Assembly: GCA_905250075.1 (NCBI GenBank)
Contig: CAJNOP010000011.1
Coordinates: 3,241,958-3,305,957 of the forward strand
DNA length: 64,000 nucleotides
Source: Rotaria sp. Silwood1
Lineage: Eukaryota > Rotifera > Eurotatoria > Philodinida > Philodinidae
Reading direction: 5' to 3'
Of the stretch, positions 12,801-28,304 are shown piece by piece; positions within the stretch are counted from its first letter, which is position 1; the number at the start of each line of letters is the position of its first letter. Under the pieces are notes generated by a model. The model did not search any database. It was not told where the DNA came from and saw only the letters and a program-made list of their open reading frames with translations. A program made the position numbers and the translations under genes.

Positions 12801-12964
12801 GTAGAAAGAAAACTTTTCTCACATGATATTATATGTATGTTTCATTTTTTTAGAGCCACTATGGTCGTAATTTGGGTTTACTCTTTGTTCTTTTCGGTGC
12901 TTTTCGAATCATTAGTCTTACTGTTTTGCTTTTAAGAGCAAAATTGCAACGACAAACAGGATAA
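9805..12964 (+). CDS. ABCG-family (White-like) half-transporter
   Basis: ATP-driven membrane half-transporter of the ABCG subfamily, about 716 aa. Exons: 9866-9943, 10007-10343, 10403-10638, 10690-10761, 10821-10919, 10988-11023, 11090-11220, 11276-11347, 11520-11622, 11678-11802, 11873-12110, 12172-12400, 12459-12564, 12622-12796 and 12854-12964, all in consistent phase. The likely first coding exon is just the ATG at 9805-9807 before a GTTTGT donor; this start is an inference. The nucleotide-binding domain comes first, as in all ABCGs: Walker [10 protein letters not shown] (about 154-162), Q-loop VQQEE, signature LSGGEKRR (262), Walker B LLFADE (282-287) and H-loop histidine near 319. The membrane domain follows, with its last extracellular loop carrying several cysteines (LECDQ, STCFH). 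ABCG proteins work as dimers exporting lipids, sterols or pigment precursors; the substrate here is unknown. A poly(A) signal lies at 13035. Confidence 0.93.
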
Positions 12965-13639
12965 ATATTTAAATTACATTTGTTTATTTTTATTTTTATG
13001 AATACATTTTGATTTGTTATATAAATTATACATAAATAAATAAAGGATTCTTCATAATACATGATCCACTTATGCACGAATGAAAAAACATATTACCTAT
13101 CCATTTTTTTTCACTAACTCTTATTAGAGACAGAAATGAGTTAAAAAACATTCGATTCGACTCAACTCGAGTCACTGAACATCGACTCAAACATTGAATG
13201 TTCATATTCGAAAGCATAGTAGAGCAGAAGACGCTGATGCGGGCAGACGGGTATATCTTCGCAATAGATGAAGATCGTGTTACTATAAAGGACATGAAAC
13301 AGACGAGGACGCGTCAAAACACATGTGATATTGAACTACCGTATGATAAATCGATCGAAATGCTCGAAGAAAGAGCAATCAAAATTTACAGCTAAAGGTG
13401 CTTTACCCATGAGGAGATATGGAAATGGCACGAGTGAGTACCATTCTGTCACATGTTGCCCTATTAATTAGTGATATAGGTTTGTAATCGTTCAATTCAT
13501 TGTGCTCTATTTGATGCTGTCAGTTCATTGTCATTTATTCATCGTACTACTTTGTTCGACCAATTCACCAAATGATAATAACGGCTAATCGTGAGAGATC
13601 AGCTCAGTTTCGATCTATGGTGAGTAAGTTAAATAGAAT
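12965..13639. other. Region between ABCG gene and its decayed copy
   Basis: The 3' UTR of the ABCG gene ends near 13040. An open frame at 13198-13395 encodes a charged 65-residue peptide, but its only ATG context is weak and no motif or partner exon is visible, so I do not call it a gene. Confidence 0.5.
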
Positions 13640-15140
13640 CAAGGAAAATGATTATAGCTAAAATATAGTATTCTGTAATTAGCATTAATAGAGATCGGTT
13701 CTACATCGCCTAATGGTGCCGCTGCACTTGTTCCAATCGTCATTTTACTTCTTCTCTTTGCTGGTTTTTATGAGTACAAAATAATAAGCCATGGAGAAGT
13801 CTTTGGAAAAATGTCAAATCTTGTGAGACTATATTGCTGACTTCTGAGTCAATCAAAATATTTCTGTTAGAAAGAGTTATGTCTGAGTTACAAAGTTTGT
13901 AGCAGACATATTTTACAAGATCGAATCTGAGAAGGAGGCGAAGTCAAAAACTAGACACCTCAAAAAGAAAAACGTTCTTGCAACTTTATCATCGAGCAAC
14001 ATGATTTTTCTTTTAGCTTTATATAAGGATAGAAATGAGAAAGCAAGCTTAATAATGATTTTTTTGTAGCGGAAAGAGTACTGTTTCTATAGGTGTATTA
14101 GAAACTAAATTGATTCTTGATTTTTACAACAATAGATAGCTCTTTCTTCGAGAGACTGAGTTAGTCGATCATTCTCACCCCTTGATTGTTTTACAACGAC
14201 ATAAAAAGAAACTTTTTGAATTTTTTTCTACTAAAAATTGACGATTAGATGTATTTCAACCAAATAGCGCAAAAACAAAATCAGCTCATATATGATTTCT
14301 GAAGATGATAGCTCATGTTTTTGTAAACGAATGGTTGTCGCAAATAGCTCATTTTGCAAAAATTTCATGTTTCAAACTTTTTCGATTAAAGAGTCAAGAA
14401 TGGATTCAAAAAAGGTTCTGAAAATTGATTTCGATAGAGTTTTTGATGTGCTACATATCGGTGTATTTCTTTGTTGAGTTTTGACTTGTGTAGCTCGAAA
14501 TAATTGAGAAATACTTACTTTTCTAGTTGCAAGAGCATTGCAAGAACTATTTTTAAGGTATGTAGTTTTTGACTTTTTCTCCTGCTCAGATTCGATCTTG
14601 AAAAATATGTTTGCTATAAAATTTGTACTTCAAACGTCGCTCGTTCTAACAAATAAAAAAATTTGATTGGTTCAGAAGTCGACAATACGGTCTTACAGGG
14701 TTTGTTATTTTCCAAAAATTTTTGCTTCGTTTGTTAAATTGAAATGAAATAGAATACCGAGAAATTAATACTGTTGCCCATGATTGCTCTTTTAGAACAA
14801 TACCTAATTGACTTATTTGGATAAAAAATCTTCCATGGCTTTAGTACTCAAATGAAATAACTTTAATTAATGAATGGGAAAATGTTCAATCACTTGAATG
14901 TGATCAAACGAGTAATTCAACTTGTTTTCATAATGGCGATGGTATTATTAATTATTATGGTTTTCAAAAGTATGTAAAAAGAAAATTTTTCTCACATGAT
15001 ATTATGTGAATGTTATAATTTTTTTTACAGCTATTATGGTCGTAATTTAGGTTTACTTATTGTCCTTTTTTGTTGGTTTTCGATTTGCTACTCTTGGTAT
15101 TCTTATATTACGAGCAGAATTTTAACGACAAATTGGATAT
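13640..15140 (+). pseudogene. Decayed duplicate of the ABCG C-terminal exons
   Basis: Two blocks match the intact gene upstream. Block 1 (about 13640-13790) corresponds to the exon at 12459-12564 and its preceding intron, with a lost codon and substitutions in the [11 protein letters not shown] segment. Block 2 (about 14776-15140) matches 12602-12964, including the intron before the last exon, and its similarity continues into the 3' flank to about 15200. The conserved Trp in PNWLIW is now a TGA stop, and further frame damage follows. The two blocks are separated by an inverted-repeat element of about 0.9 kb. Retained introns show this is a DNA-level tandem duplication, not a retrocopy. No upstream exons are present, so it was probably partial from birth. 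Confidence 0.88.
13800..14720. mobile_element. Long-TIR foldback element inside the ABCG pseudogene
   Basis: Imperfect inverted arms of about 185 bp (about 13800-13985 and 14536-14720) flank about 550 bp of AT-rich sequence. Shared landmarks are GACTTCTGA near the ends and CAAGATCGAATCTGAG inside the arms. There is no transposase frame; an internal open frame at 14292-14477 has no recognisable motif. Its position between two blocks of the duplicated transporter shows it inserted after the duplication. No target-site duplication is obvious. Confidence 0.75.
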
Positions 15141-15199
15141 ATATTTAATGTATATTGTTTATTTCTATTTTTATGTATACATTTTGATTTGTTCTATAA

Positions 15200-15878
15200 A
15201 CGATTCATAAATAATACTAAAAGAAGTGTCGAGAAAAGAAAATATATCCTTTTCTTGGTTTGTTATGTATCTTAGTAATCTATAACTATTTATTATCATC
15301 ATATTATCAACGGGTTTCTTTCCACACTCTGTCTCTTTGTCAGAAGAAACCACTAAGAATTCATATTTCTTCTGTTATTATTTTGGTCAAGGAACTTTTC
15401 CTGTTTCTGTTAGAAAGAACTTCAGCATTGTCGTACGCTGAGTAGTAAGGTAATATATTCTATGAAATATAGGTATACTTAAACAGCTACTTTTTCTTTC
15501 TCATTTAACTTCATTATTTCTAACATTGAAAATTATTAAGCATACCCATATATATGTATATATATAAGCAAATGACTCCATCCCTTACCTTATACTCTTC
15601 TTTTTTTTTCTTTCTTTTGCTTTTACTCTCTGTCACATCGATTTGCATTATATATAGCCTTGATTTTGCGTTTGTTTGATGATGATAATGATGATCATCG
15701 TCATCATCTCATATATATATACATATATATATAAGTCATCTAATCGAGAAGGTGAGAGAGAAAGTACGAGAGCATTACGCGGGCATTTTTACGCGCTTAA
15801 CTCATTATTCATATATTTTCTTAGTTTGATTTTGATTCACATATTTCATATATATATATATATAATATACTTCAGATC
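15200..15878. promoter_or_regulatory. Hsp70 upstream region
   Basis: About 680 bp between the ABCG pseudogene and the Hsp70 start. It holds several TA-rich, TATA-like runs (near 15548, 15712 and 15850) but no canonical heat-shock element with correctly spaced GAA and TTC blocks. Three bases before the ATG there is a CTTCAG, which resembles a 3' splice site and could mark a 5'-UTR intron or a spliced-leader addition site. Confidence 0.4.
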
Positions 15879-18784
<2,906 letters not shown>

Positions 18785-20592
18785 AAAAAAAAATTATCAG
18801 TTTTTCTTTTTTCTTTTGAACTTTTTATATATGTTTATTAATCAGTGACATTGATTTCTTATTTAGTGTTTTTAATAGACGTATATGAACGTATTTTTTA
18901 AACAAATGACTTTTTTGTCAATAAAACTTTTAATGAGATCTTGTCATCAGAAATACTTATGAGGAAACTAGAGCAATTGTAGTCGACTGTTTGAACTCAT
19001 ATTATGCTAACGAAGTAGTCGCAATCAGACTAGAAAACAACTAAAAAAGTTTGTCCTCATGAGCTTTTGAATTTCCGCCTGAGATTTTGTCTAGACATAG
19101 GTCTAATGGTCCTGAGAATATTCTGAAAGTTTCCGTTAAAAAAAAGTATGTTCCTTTATCGAAGTCTTGAATTTCGAAAAAAAAAGTCGTTTTCCATAGA
19201 CATGCCATAGAGTCGAGCTTGGTCGAAAATTCAGTACAAGAATCGTATCTCCACTCCATGAGCCAGTGGAGACGAATTCTTTTACAATTTTTGTATTCTT
19301 ACCAAGATCTTCTTGTAGGCCTCATATGAGTTCAAACAGCGGATAACAATTGAGGTAGTTCTCTCATTCAAGTATATCCTACTTAATGATGCTAGCACCT
19401 AAACATCGTATAGACATCTCGAGAAAAATTTCTATTTATATGTATACATGCTGATTACCTAAACAGTGTTCTATGGTGTGATTACATTATTTTTGATAAT
19501 TTTGTTCAGTTTGCTGTATTTATACAAAAAAATCTTGAAGATTTCTTATTTTGATATAGGTGAATGGAGCATCAATGACATGCTAAAATCATATAGTTTT
19601 TATTTAGTTTACTACTTTATGTGTTGCCCAATGGTTTTGTAAATTCCGAGAATCAATGAAACGAAACTTTTGCATGCTCATATTTTAGTGTGAGAAATTA
19701 TCTGAAAAGTTGCTTGAGAATGATACGGTTCATTATAGAATCACTAATATCAACATCGTGCGTGTCATACAACTACAACGAAGAGATTAAAACTATCCAA
19801 TATAACTTAATCTAGATGTATAACAAATGATTGAAACTTTTTTTTTTTTAGACAAGATGTTTGTTGACTTTCAATACCCTAGAAAGTGTTTCCGACGAGT
19901 CAAAAACTATGATATTATGTTCTTGTTGAATATGGTCTTAGAACTATTGTGTCTATTTTTTGTTCAAGATTCCTCAGAGACTCTTTACAAGACCTGATAG
20001 ATTATTTTTAATGGTAAACCAACGTTTTTTTGTTTGTTTTTTAATAAGTTCCTTGTTGAAAGACAAAGAAAACTTTAAATAATGCGTTTTGTATGATAGC
20101 CTCTAATCTACAAACTGATATATTAATAAAGTGATCGTCAGAAAAAACCGAACATAGCTCTCTGTAAATAACTTTTTCCTAAATAGGAAATACACTGCAC
20201 ACTTTAATATATCAATACAAAAATATATATATATCCATTAAATACAAAGTTGAATATCTTTCATCGACATTTTACTATTATCCTATCAACTGAAGAGATA
20301 CAGAGCAGTGTTTCTGTTATCAATACATATATCTAAAGAGAAATTCTCCTTGAGCTTTCCGCATGATATAATAATGTCGACATCATTACTTTCGTCATAT
20401 TCTAAGTAAACAATAAAGTTTTTCTTTATGATTGTTGGATTTCACTTAATCTTCTACATTTGACAAAGTTTAAAAGAAATCATTGAAAAACAAAACATTT
20501 TGATGCTATGATAACGATTTTCTTATTTTTTTCGTTTTAAAGAACAACGATGTAACAAAAAAAAAGGGCAAAAACAAACAAGTAGTACAAAA
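18785..20592. other. Intergenic region between convergent genes
   Basis: No gene. Hsp70 (plus) and RRP12 (minus) converge here, so both 3' UTRs lie within it. It contains one foldback element at about 18950-19375. The rest is anonymous AT-rich sequence. Confidence 0.6.
18950..19375. mobile_element. Foldback (inverted-repeat) element
   Basis: Arms at about 18952-19025 and 19300-19375 are imperfect reverse complements, anchored by the shared string CTGTTTGAACTCATAT. The interior of about 270 bp has weaker continuing complementarity and no coding frame. It lies 170 bp downstream of the Hsp70 stop. Likely a non-autonomous DNA transposon; no clear target duplication. Confidence 0.65.
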
Positions 20593-23500
20593 TTATTTGT
20601 TTTTCAAACGTTTCACACTCTTTTTATGATAACGTTCTTTTGCGCCTAATTTCGCACCACGACTTGCACCTCGTTTAGCAGCGCCAACAATTTGTTCAAA
20701 TTGACCTTTAAATTTGCCTCGTTTTCTATTGATAAAATAGATAAATAAGAACAGAGAAAAAAAAAATACTTAGAAATGTTTATTACCTTTTATTAAGAGC
20801 ATTAAAATCAAGTTTTATGTATGCATATGGATCATGTTTATTAGCTAATTTTCGATCACCACCCGAACCACGCTATTCAAAAGAAGAAAAAACAAATGAT
20901 TATATAACTTAATGATTATTTCTATTCTATACCTTAGCTTTATATATATCTCCTGGTCGTTGTTGTTGTTTAGATGATGGATTTAATGTTCGATGAATAC
21001 CACCACCACCGGCTTAATATACAAAAAGAAAATTTTAACGAATAAAGAATATTAATTAAATTAGAATTACTTCGATATTTTGAATGAACACTTTGACTTT
21101 GTTTATCATTAATTTGATAATCATCATCGTCGTCGTCTTCATTATCATCATCATCAAAAGTACGTTTACGTTTATTTTTTGCTCGTTGACTTAATGATAA
21201 TGTTTCCATTAAATCTTTTAAATCTTCACGATTAAGATCATCATCATCATTATCATCATCGTCATCGAATTGTTTTTGTTTTTGTTTTTGTTGTTGTTGA
21301 TTTTCTTCATCATCAATATCGATTACAAGACGACCATCAGGTGCTGTACGAAAATGTGAATTACGTCGTTTAGCTTTTATTGCTTGTTTCATAGCTTCAG
21401 CTTCACGTGTTGTTAATGGTTTTGTTGCTAAAATTAAAAAAAAGAATAGAAACAAAAAAATGTTAACATATTGAAAATAAAATATACCATAGATGCTTCT
21501 TGCTGCTGTTGCTTCAGTTAAATCAATTGGATCATCACCTTGAGATTCTTTTATCCATAAAGCTGATTGTTGTTGTCGTCGTCGTTTTGTACTTGCTGTT
21601 GTTCGTGCTGTTGCAATTGTTCGTACATCATCTATTCTTCCAAGATTTTGTTCATCATCATCATCATCAGAATCATCAAGTAATTGATCAATAGTTAATT
21701 TTGGTCGAACAGTAAATGTTGTTTCATTATCATCAACATATTCATCTTCATCGTCGACTTTTGTTATAACACTTTGACCAATTGTTGATGTACCTTTACG
21801 ACGTCGTTCTTTACGAACATGCATTTTATTTATATAAGATAATTGAGCATGAAAACTAGCTGGAAAGAATTCACGTAATGCATCAAACCTGAAAAAATAA
21901 TGATTGAAGTTTTCATGATGATACATTCCAAAGCAATGAAAAAGAATGTATTAATATAGGTAATAAATAAGATTCTAAAGTCATAAAAATTTGAATGGTA
22001 ATGAAACAATCAGAGCTCATCTCAAATAAGTAACTATATGAAAAGTATTGAATTATTAGTAATGAGTAACTCTCTGCTACGATAAATATATTACTGCAGC
22101 TTCTTAATATTAGTAGTTCGTTGAATATATGAATATACTAAAAATGAATTTAAGTATTGCAAGACAAATTCCTTCAGATTCTAATTCGGTCTTTGAACGA
22201 AAACAATTAGTAAAAATGAGTGTATCACTCAGTTTTATACTGCCATTTCATATCAGATATGTATTACCGAAAACACTAGTTTGACAAAGTTGAAATAATA
22301 CGATAGTTCGGGATTTGTCTTGAGCCTATCTTGCAAAATTTTAAGATGAATAACATACGAAAATATCTTCAACTATTCATAGCTCCAAATTCATTACATA
22401 AATATGCAAGACAATCGCAAATTTCTATAAAAAAACCAATCAAACAGAAGTGATGAAGTTTAAGGATAGAAATTGGTACTTCGATAGACTTCGTTGATAT
22501 ACGATCACAAACCATAGATGAATAGCGTCTCATTCTAATATATCATCTACTTCCCTATTGCATTCTTGAGGTAATCTCGCAGAGAGTATACTAATATCAT
22601 TTTTTTAAAAAATACTTAACTACAGGAAAAAAATTTCTAGTTTTTTTAAAAAAATATTTTAATACAAACCCAAATATTTTGACTAGTTTTTGTAAGATTA
22701 ATTTAAGTTTTGGACGAAATGTAAAATTATTTTCATCACGCATAATTGTTAATGAACGAGCCTAAAAAAAAAATAAAAAAATAAACACAAAAAGAAAAAA
22801 CGAATTCTATCAATTAAATTATTTACTAATTGTTCAATATATTTTGACAAAACAGTTTCATTAAGAATAATAAGTAAAACACGACAAAAACTTAAAGCTG
22901 CTTGAACAACTTGTCTTTCTTTTGATTGAAGAACAAGTATTAATGTTGATACAAGTTCATCAACAATAGATCCAGCTATATTTTCTCGAAATTCAAGACA
23001 TAAACGACTAATAGCAAGTAATGTTGCTGATAACATTGATGGTGAATGTGGACTAACAAGACCAGCCATAAGAAAATGAAAAAAACTTGTCAAAGAATCT
23101 AAAAAAAAAATCTATATAAATAAATTTTAAATTTATATTAAATGACTTTACCAATAAATGATTGTTCACTAAGTGATGTCCAAAAACGTGCACATTTAAT
23201 TATAATTAAATAAGCCTCATCTCTTGTTCGACCATTAATTTCATGAAGACATTGAATAGCCTAAATGAAGGTATGAACATAAAAATCTTTCACAAATATG
23301 TTCTGATAAATAATTAAGACCTTCTTGAGAATCATTACTTTATAAAATTTAATTAGCTTTATATAAAAATAAAAATTTTAAAGTATATTAAAATTTAAGA
23401 CAAAATCTTGTAGAATATTTCAATATCTACAGAATGTACTAAAAGAGTATTTATATATCTTCTAACATTATATTATTGAATTCTGATCTGAAGCTTAACA

Positions 23501-26500
23501 AAAATGGGTCTTACTAACAAGGAAAAATCCTCTAACTGATTGATCATTTTTCTTTTGAGATATTGTATTTTTACGATACTTTGTAAACCAATTCCATAGT
23601 TCTCCTCAAGAAAACTCATTTTCAAGTTTCGACTTGAAACTTTACATAGGCACAGATCTTAATGAGAATAGCTTATTGTAAAAAGTTTCAGATAATCTCA
23701 TTGTTCATATTCTAAGATGGGATTATGATAAAAGCTTATTTTTTACACTGCTTATATTCATCGACAGATTTAATACTGTTATTTAAGGAAAGAAGTGAGT
23801 CAAAAAAAACCTGAAGCTTTTACAATAAACTATTCTCATTAAAATCTATGTCCATGCAAAGTTTCAAGTCAAAACTTGAACCTAGGTTTTCCTGAGGATG
23901 AACATAGCATTGATTTGTAAATATATAGCATCTTAGCAGTAATAATCTCAGGATCCGATCCATTTTCAGGCTTTTCATCAACCATTAGGACCTATATGAT
24001 GTGCATAGTCCAAAATCCATAGCGATTAATCAGTCAAGAGATTTTCTTCATCAGGTTAGAATGTACGAAAAATATTAGGGTTTTTGAATCTAATCTCTTC
24101 ATGATATAAAGACCATAAATCTTTCCTTTGTCACCAGAAAACGAATTAGCTTCTTTGATTATAAATAACTTTAGAAACATTTTGTATATACTTGTGGAAC
24201 AATTTGTTTAATCTTTGTAATTGTTTGATTATTTGGCATATCTATTAAACTTGAAATACAACGAAGTTGTGGCTAAAATGAAATAATAAATATTAATATT
24301 TGTTTTTTTGTTCTTTCTTGAATAAAAAATACAAACTCCTTTCAAAGCTGATTGTGATTTTGTTAATGAATTCAGAAGATGTTCAAGTAAGAAATTTGAA
24401 CGACGTTCATCCATAAATTGTTGAATTGTTTTAGTCGAACGTGAACATAATTCTTCTAAAATTCGATCACATTTTTTCATAACACTTCTTTTCACACTTT
24501 CATCTTTCTAAATATTCAAAATATTTTATTTATGCACATATATCTTCATTTTTTTTTGTTCCTTAAATACCATTTTAAATAATTGTTTTAATTGATCTTC
24601 TAATAATTCTAAACGTTTTTCATCCAAATATGTTACTAAAGCCAAAACAATATCAAGTAAATAAATTCTTGAAAGAAATAAAGAAGACAAAAAAAAAATC
24701 AATATTTTTGTTAAATTCTATTTCATACAATGTAGTCTGATCAAGTTCAGTATTTTGCATTTTTTCTAAAGATTTATCAAAAAATGTTTGACATAATTGA
24801 TGATCAGTTATTGTTAAATAACGTTTGATTGTTTCATATACACTTTGTCGTACTGGATCACGTGAATGATTCCATTTTTCAGTTGTATATAAATTAAATA
24901 ATAGTGGTAAATAATTTTTTGCATATTTTCCAACTTCTTGTCGATCAGTTTCTAATTTAACAATGAATAAAATAAAATAAAAAGACTTTATATTAACTTA
25001 TTAGAAAAAAAATAATATTGTTATTTTACCATTATCAGTTTTTGATATAAGATTTCTTAAACCAGCCAATAAATGTATTCTTAAATCTGGTCTTTTTGTT
25101 AATGATGTACCAATACCTTTTGCAATTAATTTTAAACTTATTGAAATATCCGTTGCATATGAACAGTAACCAGGAAATAATGACCAGATTTGATCTTGTA
25201 ATGTAGATAATACTGTTGAATTTATTACATCACCTTTATCACGAAGATTTTCCGCTATAAAAAATAAATAATCATAAATTAAATCAATATTTCGCTGGAG
25301 ATACCAAAAGTAATGATGGATGTATTTTGATTTCTTATAAAAATCTTAAAAAAAACTTTCTTTCCATTTCATCTAATAGTAAAAGTCAATGCTCTGCATT
25401 CCTGTAATGTTTGGTCACTTATTAATTAAATAGAATAATAATAAAATTTCGATAGCATATATTTGCTATTATATCTGATGGTAATATAAAATCGAATAAT
25501 ATCTTCGATGTGTATTCCTTTTATTCTGATGCATGACTCTCTATAAGATTACATCTCTCAAAAAGAGTCAACTATTGTTAAATAACTGAAAATCTAGATG
25601 AATGTATGGGAAGATAGTTCGAAATCTGATTTTTCAGAAAACCTAAGAAAAACTTTCACTTTTTCGATTGCGCAACCTACAATTCTTTGTGGGTTTGGTT
25701 GCAATATGACAGAGTGCCTTTTTGAATGAAGCTTTGTTACCTTTCGATAAAAGTACGAATTTAACAAAAAACAACATTATGTCACGATCTGCATCCTGTC
25801 ATACTCTTTCAAATCAAAAAATTAAGTTTATATAGAATGAAAGATCCACAAAGAATTTCGGGCTACCAAATGCGCAATCCAAATATTTATAGAGGGCTAA
25901 ATATTAGAACAAAACAGAACATCTAGAAAATTGTTTTTACTATCGGTGCAAAGAGAAAGCTTTTTATAAGAAATTAGAATATTTACACCACTATTTTTAG
26001 TATTTCCTAAAAGTGAAACGAACCAGTTGTTTGTAACTGAAATGCGATTGGTAAAAAATAAGCAACAAAATGATTTAATTCAGTATGTGTTATATTATCA
26101 CGTAATAACGGTAATAACCATGATTGTTCTAATTGAACATCATTTATTGTACCAGTTAAATTTAATGGAATTACTTGTAAAATATTTTTTGGTCCAAATA
26201 CACGAATTGCTTTACCAACTGTTAAATCTAATTCAGATAAAAATGAAAAATCTTTTGTTGAACGTAAACCAGATAATGATGATAAACACTAAAGACAAAC
26301 GAAAAATAATATAAAAGAAAAAAAAATTTATTAATTATTTTACATTTTGACAAAATTCAAAATAATCTTTTCCCACTAAATCAAACATATCACCAAGTAA
26401 ATGAAGTATAAAATTCCATGACAATGTATATGCATATGTTAAACCATGTTCAACTAATTGAAATAATTGTTTTAATAATGGATTTGTACGTAATGTATCG

Positions 26501-28304
26501 ACTTGTGGTTTTAATATTTTTTTTATGATTGTCTAAATTTATTAACGGTTTTATTTTATTTATCAAATAAAAATAAAAAAAAAAGAATATACTTTAAGAA
26601 CATTCGTAGCTTTTGTTTGTACACGTTTGTAAACAGATAGAAGACATTCGTTAATACATATTTCAAATAGTTTTAAAATATAATTAAGGCATGTCGCAGA
26701 ATCTGAACGATGAAAAGCACAATAAGCTCGACAAATACCATCTAACCATATGACCATTTGTTGTTGATCATTTTTAGCTGGTTGACGTTCCAATAATGTC
26801 TAACACAAAAAAAAGATTAGTTTTTTATTATTCATATAATAGAGATTGCCGAATTATGTTACACAATCAATTATTAATATGTTTTTAGTTCGCTAAAATT
26901 TAATCGTTTTTATTCTTTAATTTAGCAATCACACTAATTTCTTCAAAATTGAATTCTTCGCATCGAACAATGCGTAAACGACTTTTTCATAAAACATATT
27001 TTTATGAAATGCGTACATAAATCTTTTTAATGAACAATAGCATCAAGACCTTCGAAGAGAAAAGACTTGTAAAAACTGGTAAATATCTGCAGGAAATCGA
27101 ACATCGCAGTTACACAAGTGAGTAGATGTTCATATTTTAAATTTTGTTTCAACAAGAAAAATGTATTTCAAAGCGAACGTTACAGTTCTCTATTGAATGG
27201 ATATAAAATGACTTTCTAATAGTATAGCAGAGTGATTCAAAAGCAAGAGAATGATTCTATTGAATTTTAGTCTTCAGCATCCGTTTTATGAAGTATGAAT
27301 GACGAGAACAATGTTTGAAAATGAAAACTTTTAGATTATTTATCCAGTGAATTGAAATTCAAAGAATTATTCTTTGTGAAACAGAGTAAAATGGATGTGA
27401 CCATATCAGAATATTTTTATTGCTTCTTATTCTTTTCGTACTATGTTTTAAACAAAACATATCGCTTCAAATCCTTAAGGCAAGATATATATATAAAACA
27501 AGGCTCAATCTTTTTGGTTTAGACTACTTGTACAGCAAATAGTTGCAACTAAAAATACACGCTCTACTTCGAAGAAATTGTCTCGATGAAATCTTTATAT
27601 TACAAAACATTAACAAGATTTTTAGAATGGCAGAAGACTTCTACAATATCGTTTTTATTAATTATAATCCTTAATTCAATAGAAATTTTTTACTTTGTTA
27701 TCGACTTCTTTTTATTAGAGAGTTGCACGATAAAATTTTCTGTAACCTACATATTTCTCATATAATTCTACTTTACACTGCAGAGTGGAGTAGACTCACC
27801 ATACGTTCCTTTTATCCTGACTCTATTTTACATCCCTCTAATTTTATTTAGACATCCACCTAAACATGATCGGTACATGTGAGATTAGTAAAATTTTTAA
27901 AAACTAAGGTATCACATTCAGTTCTAATAAATAAAGTTTAGTCAATTTTCAGAAATATTATCTAAACTAACTTAGATATATTTGAATATTTTCGTTTTCT
28001 TTAAAAAGAAAATGAATCTATTTTTTACTTGAATAACTCGTGGATTAACTTGAATCATTGATGCATTTGTTGCTCTTGTTCCTAAAGTTGTTTTTGAATA
28101 TTGAGAAATTCGATCAATATCATGAATTGTTTTAGATGGTTGTTGAATATCAATTGAAGATGTTTGTGATGTTGATAATGATGATAAAAGTTGAAGTTTA
28201 GCAGCATCTCGATGCTTAGTTCGAGATGGATTCGATGAACTTGCCCCGTGTTTTTTCCATTTTGGAACAAGTTTATTATTACTTTTATGTAAACGTACTC
28301 TCAT
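20593..28304 (-). CDS. RRP12: RRP12-like ribosome-biogenesis HEAT-repeat protein
   Basis: Seventeen exons (high to low): 28304-28029, 26799-26593, 26532-26344, 26288-26024, 25254-25030, 24951-24729, 24667-24571, 24507-24337, 24272-24192, 23260-23152, 23098-22827, 22761-22670, 21888-21488, 21427-21071, 21012-20933, 20872-20787 and 20725-20593, giving 1087 aa. RRP12 is a nucleolar HEAT-repeat factor for rRNA processing and pre-ribosome export. The N terminus (KWKKHGASSSNPS..HRDAAK), the segment with DQIWSLFPGYC and KRPDLR, the KNYLPLLFNLY block, the acidic C-terminal region and the tail (DPYAYIKLDFNALN, GKFKGQFEQIVGAAKRG) all match the family. The protein is about 200 residues shorter than yeast and human RRP12, and the shortfall is between exons 1 and 2. 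Four long introns (0.77-1.23 kb) contrast with the rest at 50-70 bp. The gene follows EXD3 by 105 bp on the same strand. Confidence 0.92.
23560..23945. mobile_element. Foldback element in an RRP12 intron
   Basis: Arms of about 115-130 bp (about 23560-23691 and 23810-23945) are strongly reverse complementary. Matching landmarks are CTTGAAACTTT with its complement AAAGTTTCAAG, and TAATGAGAATAG with CTATTCTCATTA. The spacer is about 120 bp and there is no coding frame. It accounts for much of the 931-bp intron between the exons at 23260 and 24192, where most introns of this gene are about 60 bp. Confidence 0.8.
25665..25885. mobile_element. Degraded inverted-repeat element in an RRP12 intron
   Basis: Within the 769-bp intron 25255-26023, GATTGCGCA plus ATTCTTTGTGG (near 25668-25692) recurs in reverse complement near 25845-25880. 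Complementarity is patchy and needs several gaps, so this is a weaker call than the other elements. Confidence 0.45.

Noticed and set aside
13198..13395. 65-residue charged frame between the ABCG gene and its pseudogene
   Set aside because: It is locally less AT-rich and looked gene-like, but it has no recognisable motif, splice partner or clear start context.
15130..15878. Heat-shock elements upstream of Hsp70
   Set aside because: Several GAA and TTC triplets are near each other, but none has the required two-base spacing in a run of alternating units.
21889..21926. Extension of the RRP12 exon frame into an ATG at 21926
   Set aside because: These codons lie upstream of a good acceptor at 21889. 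Joining to the exon ending at 22670 restores the family sequence IFGFDALREF.
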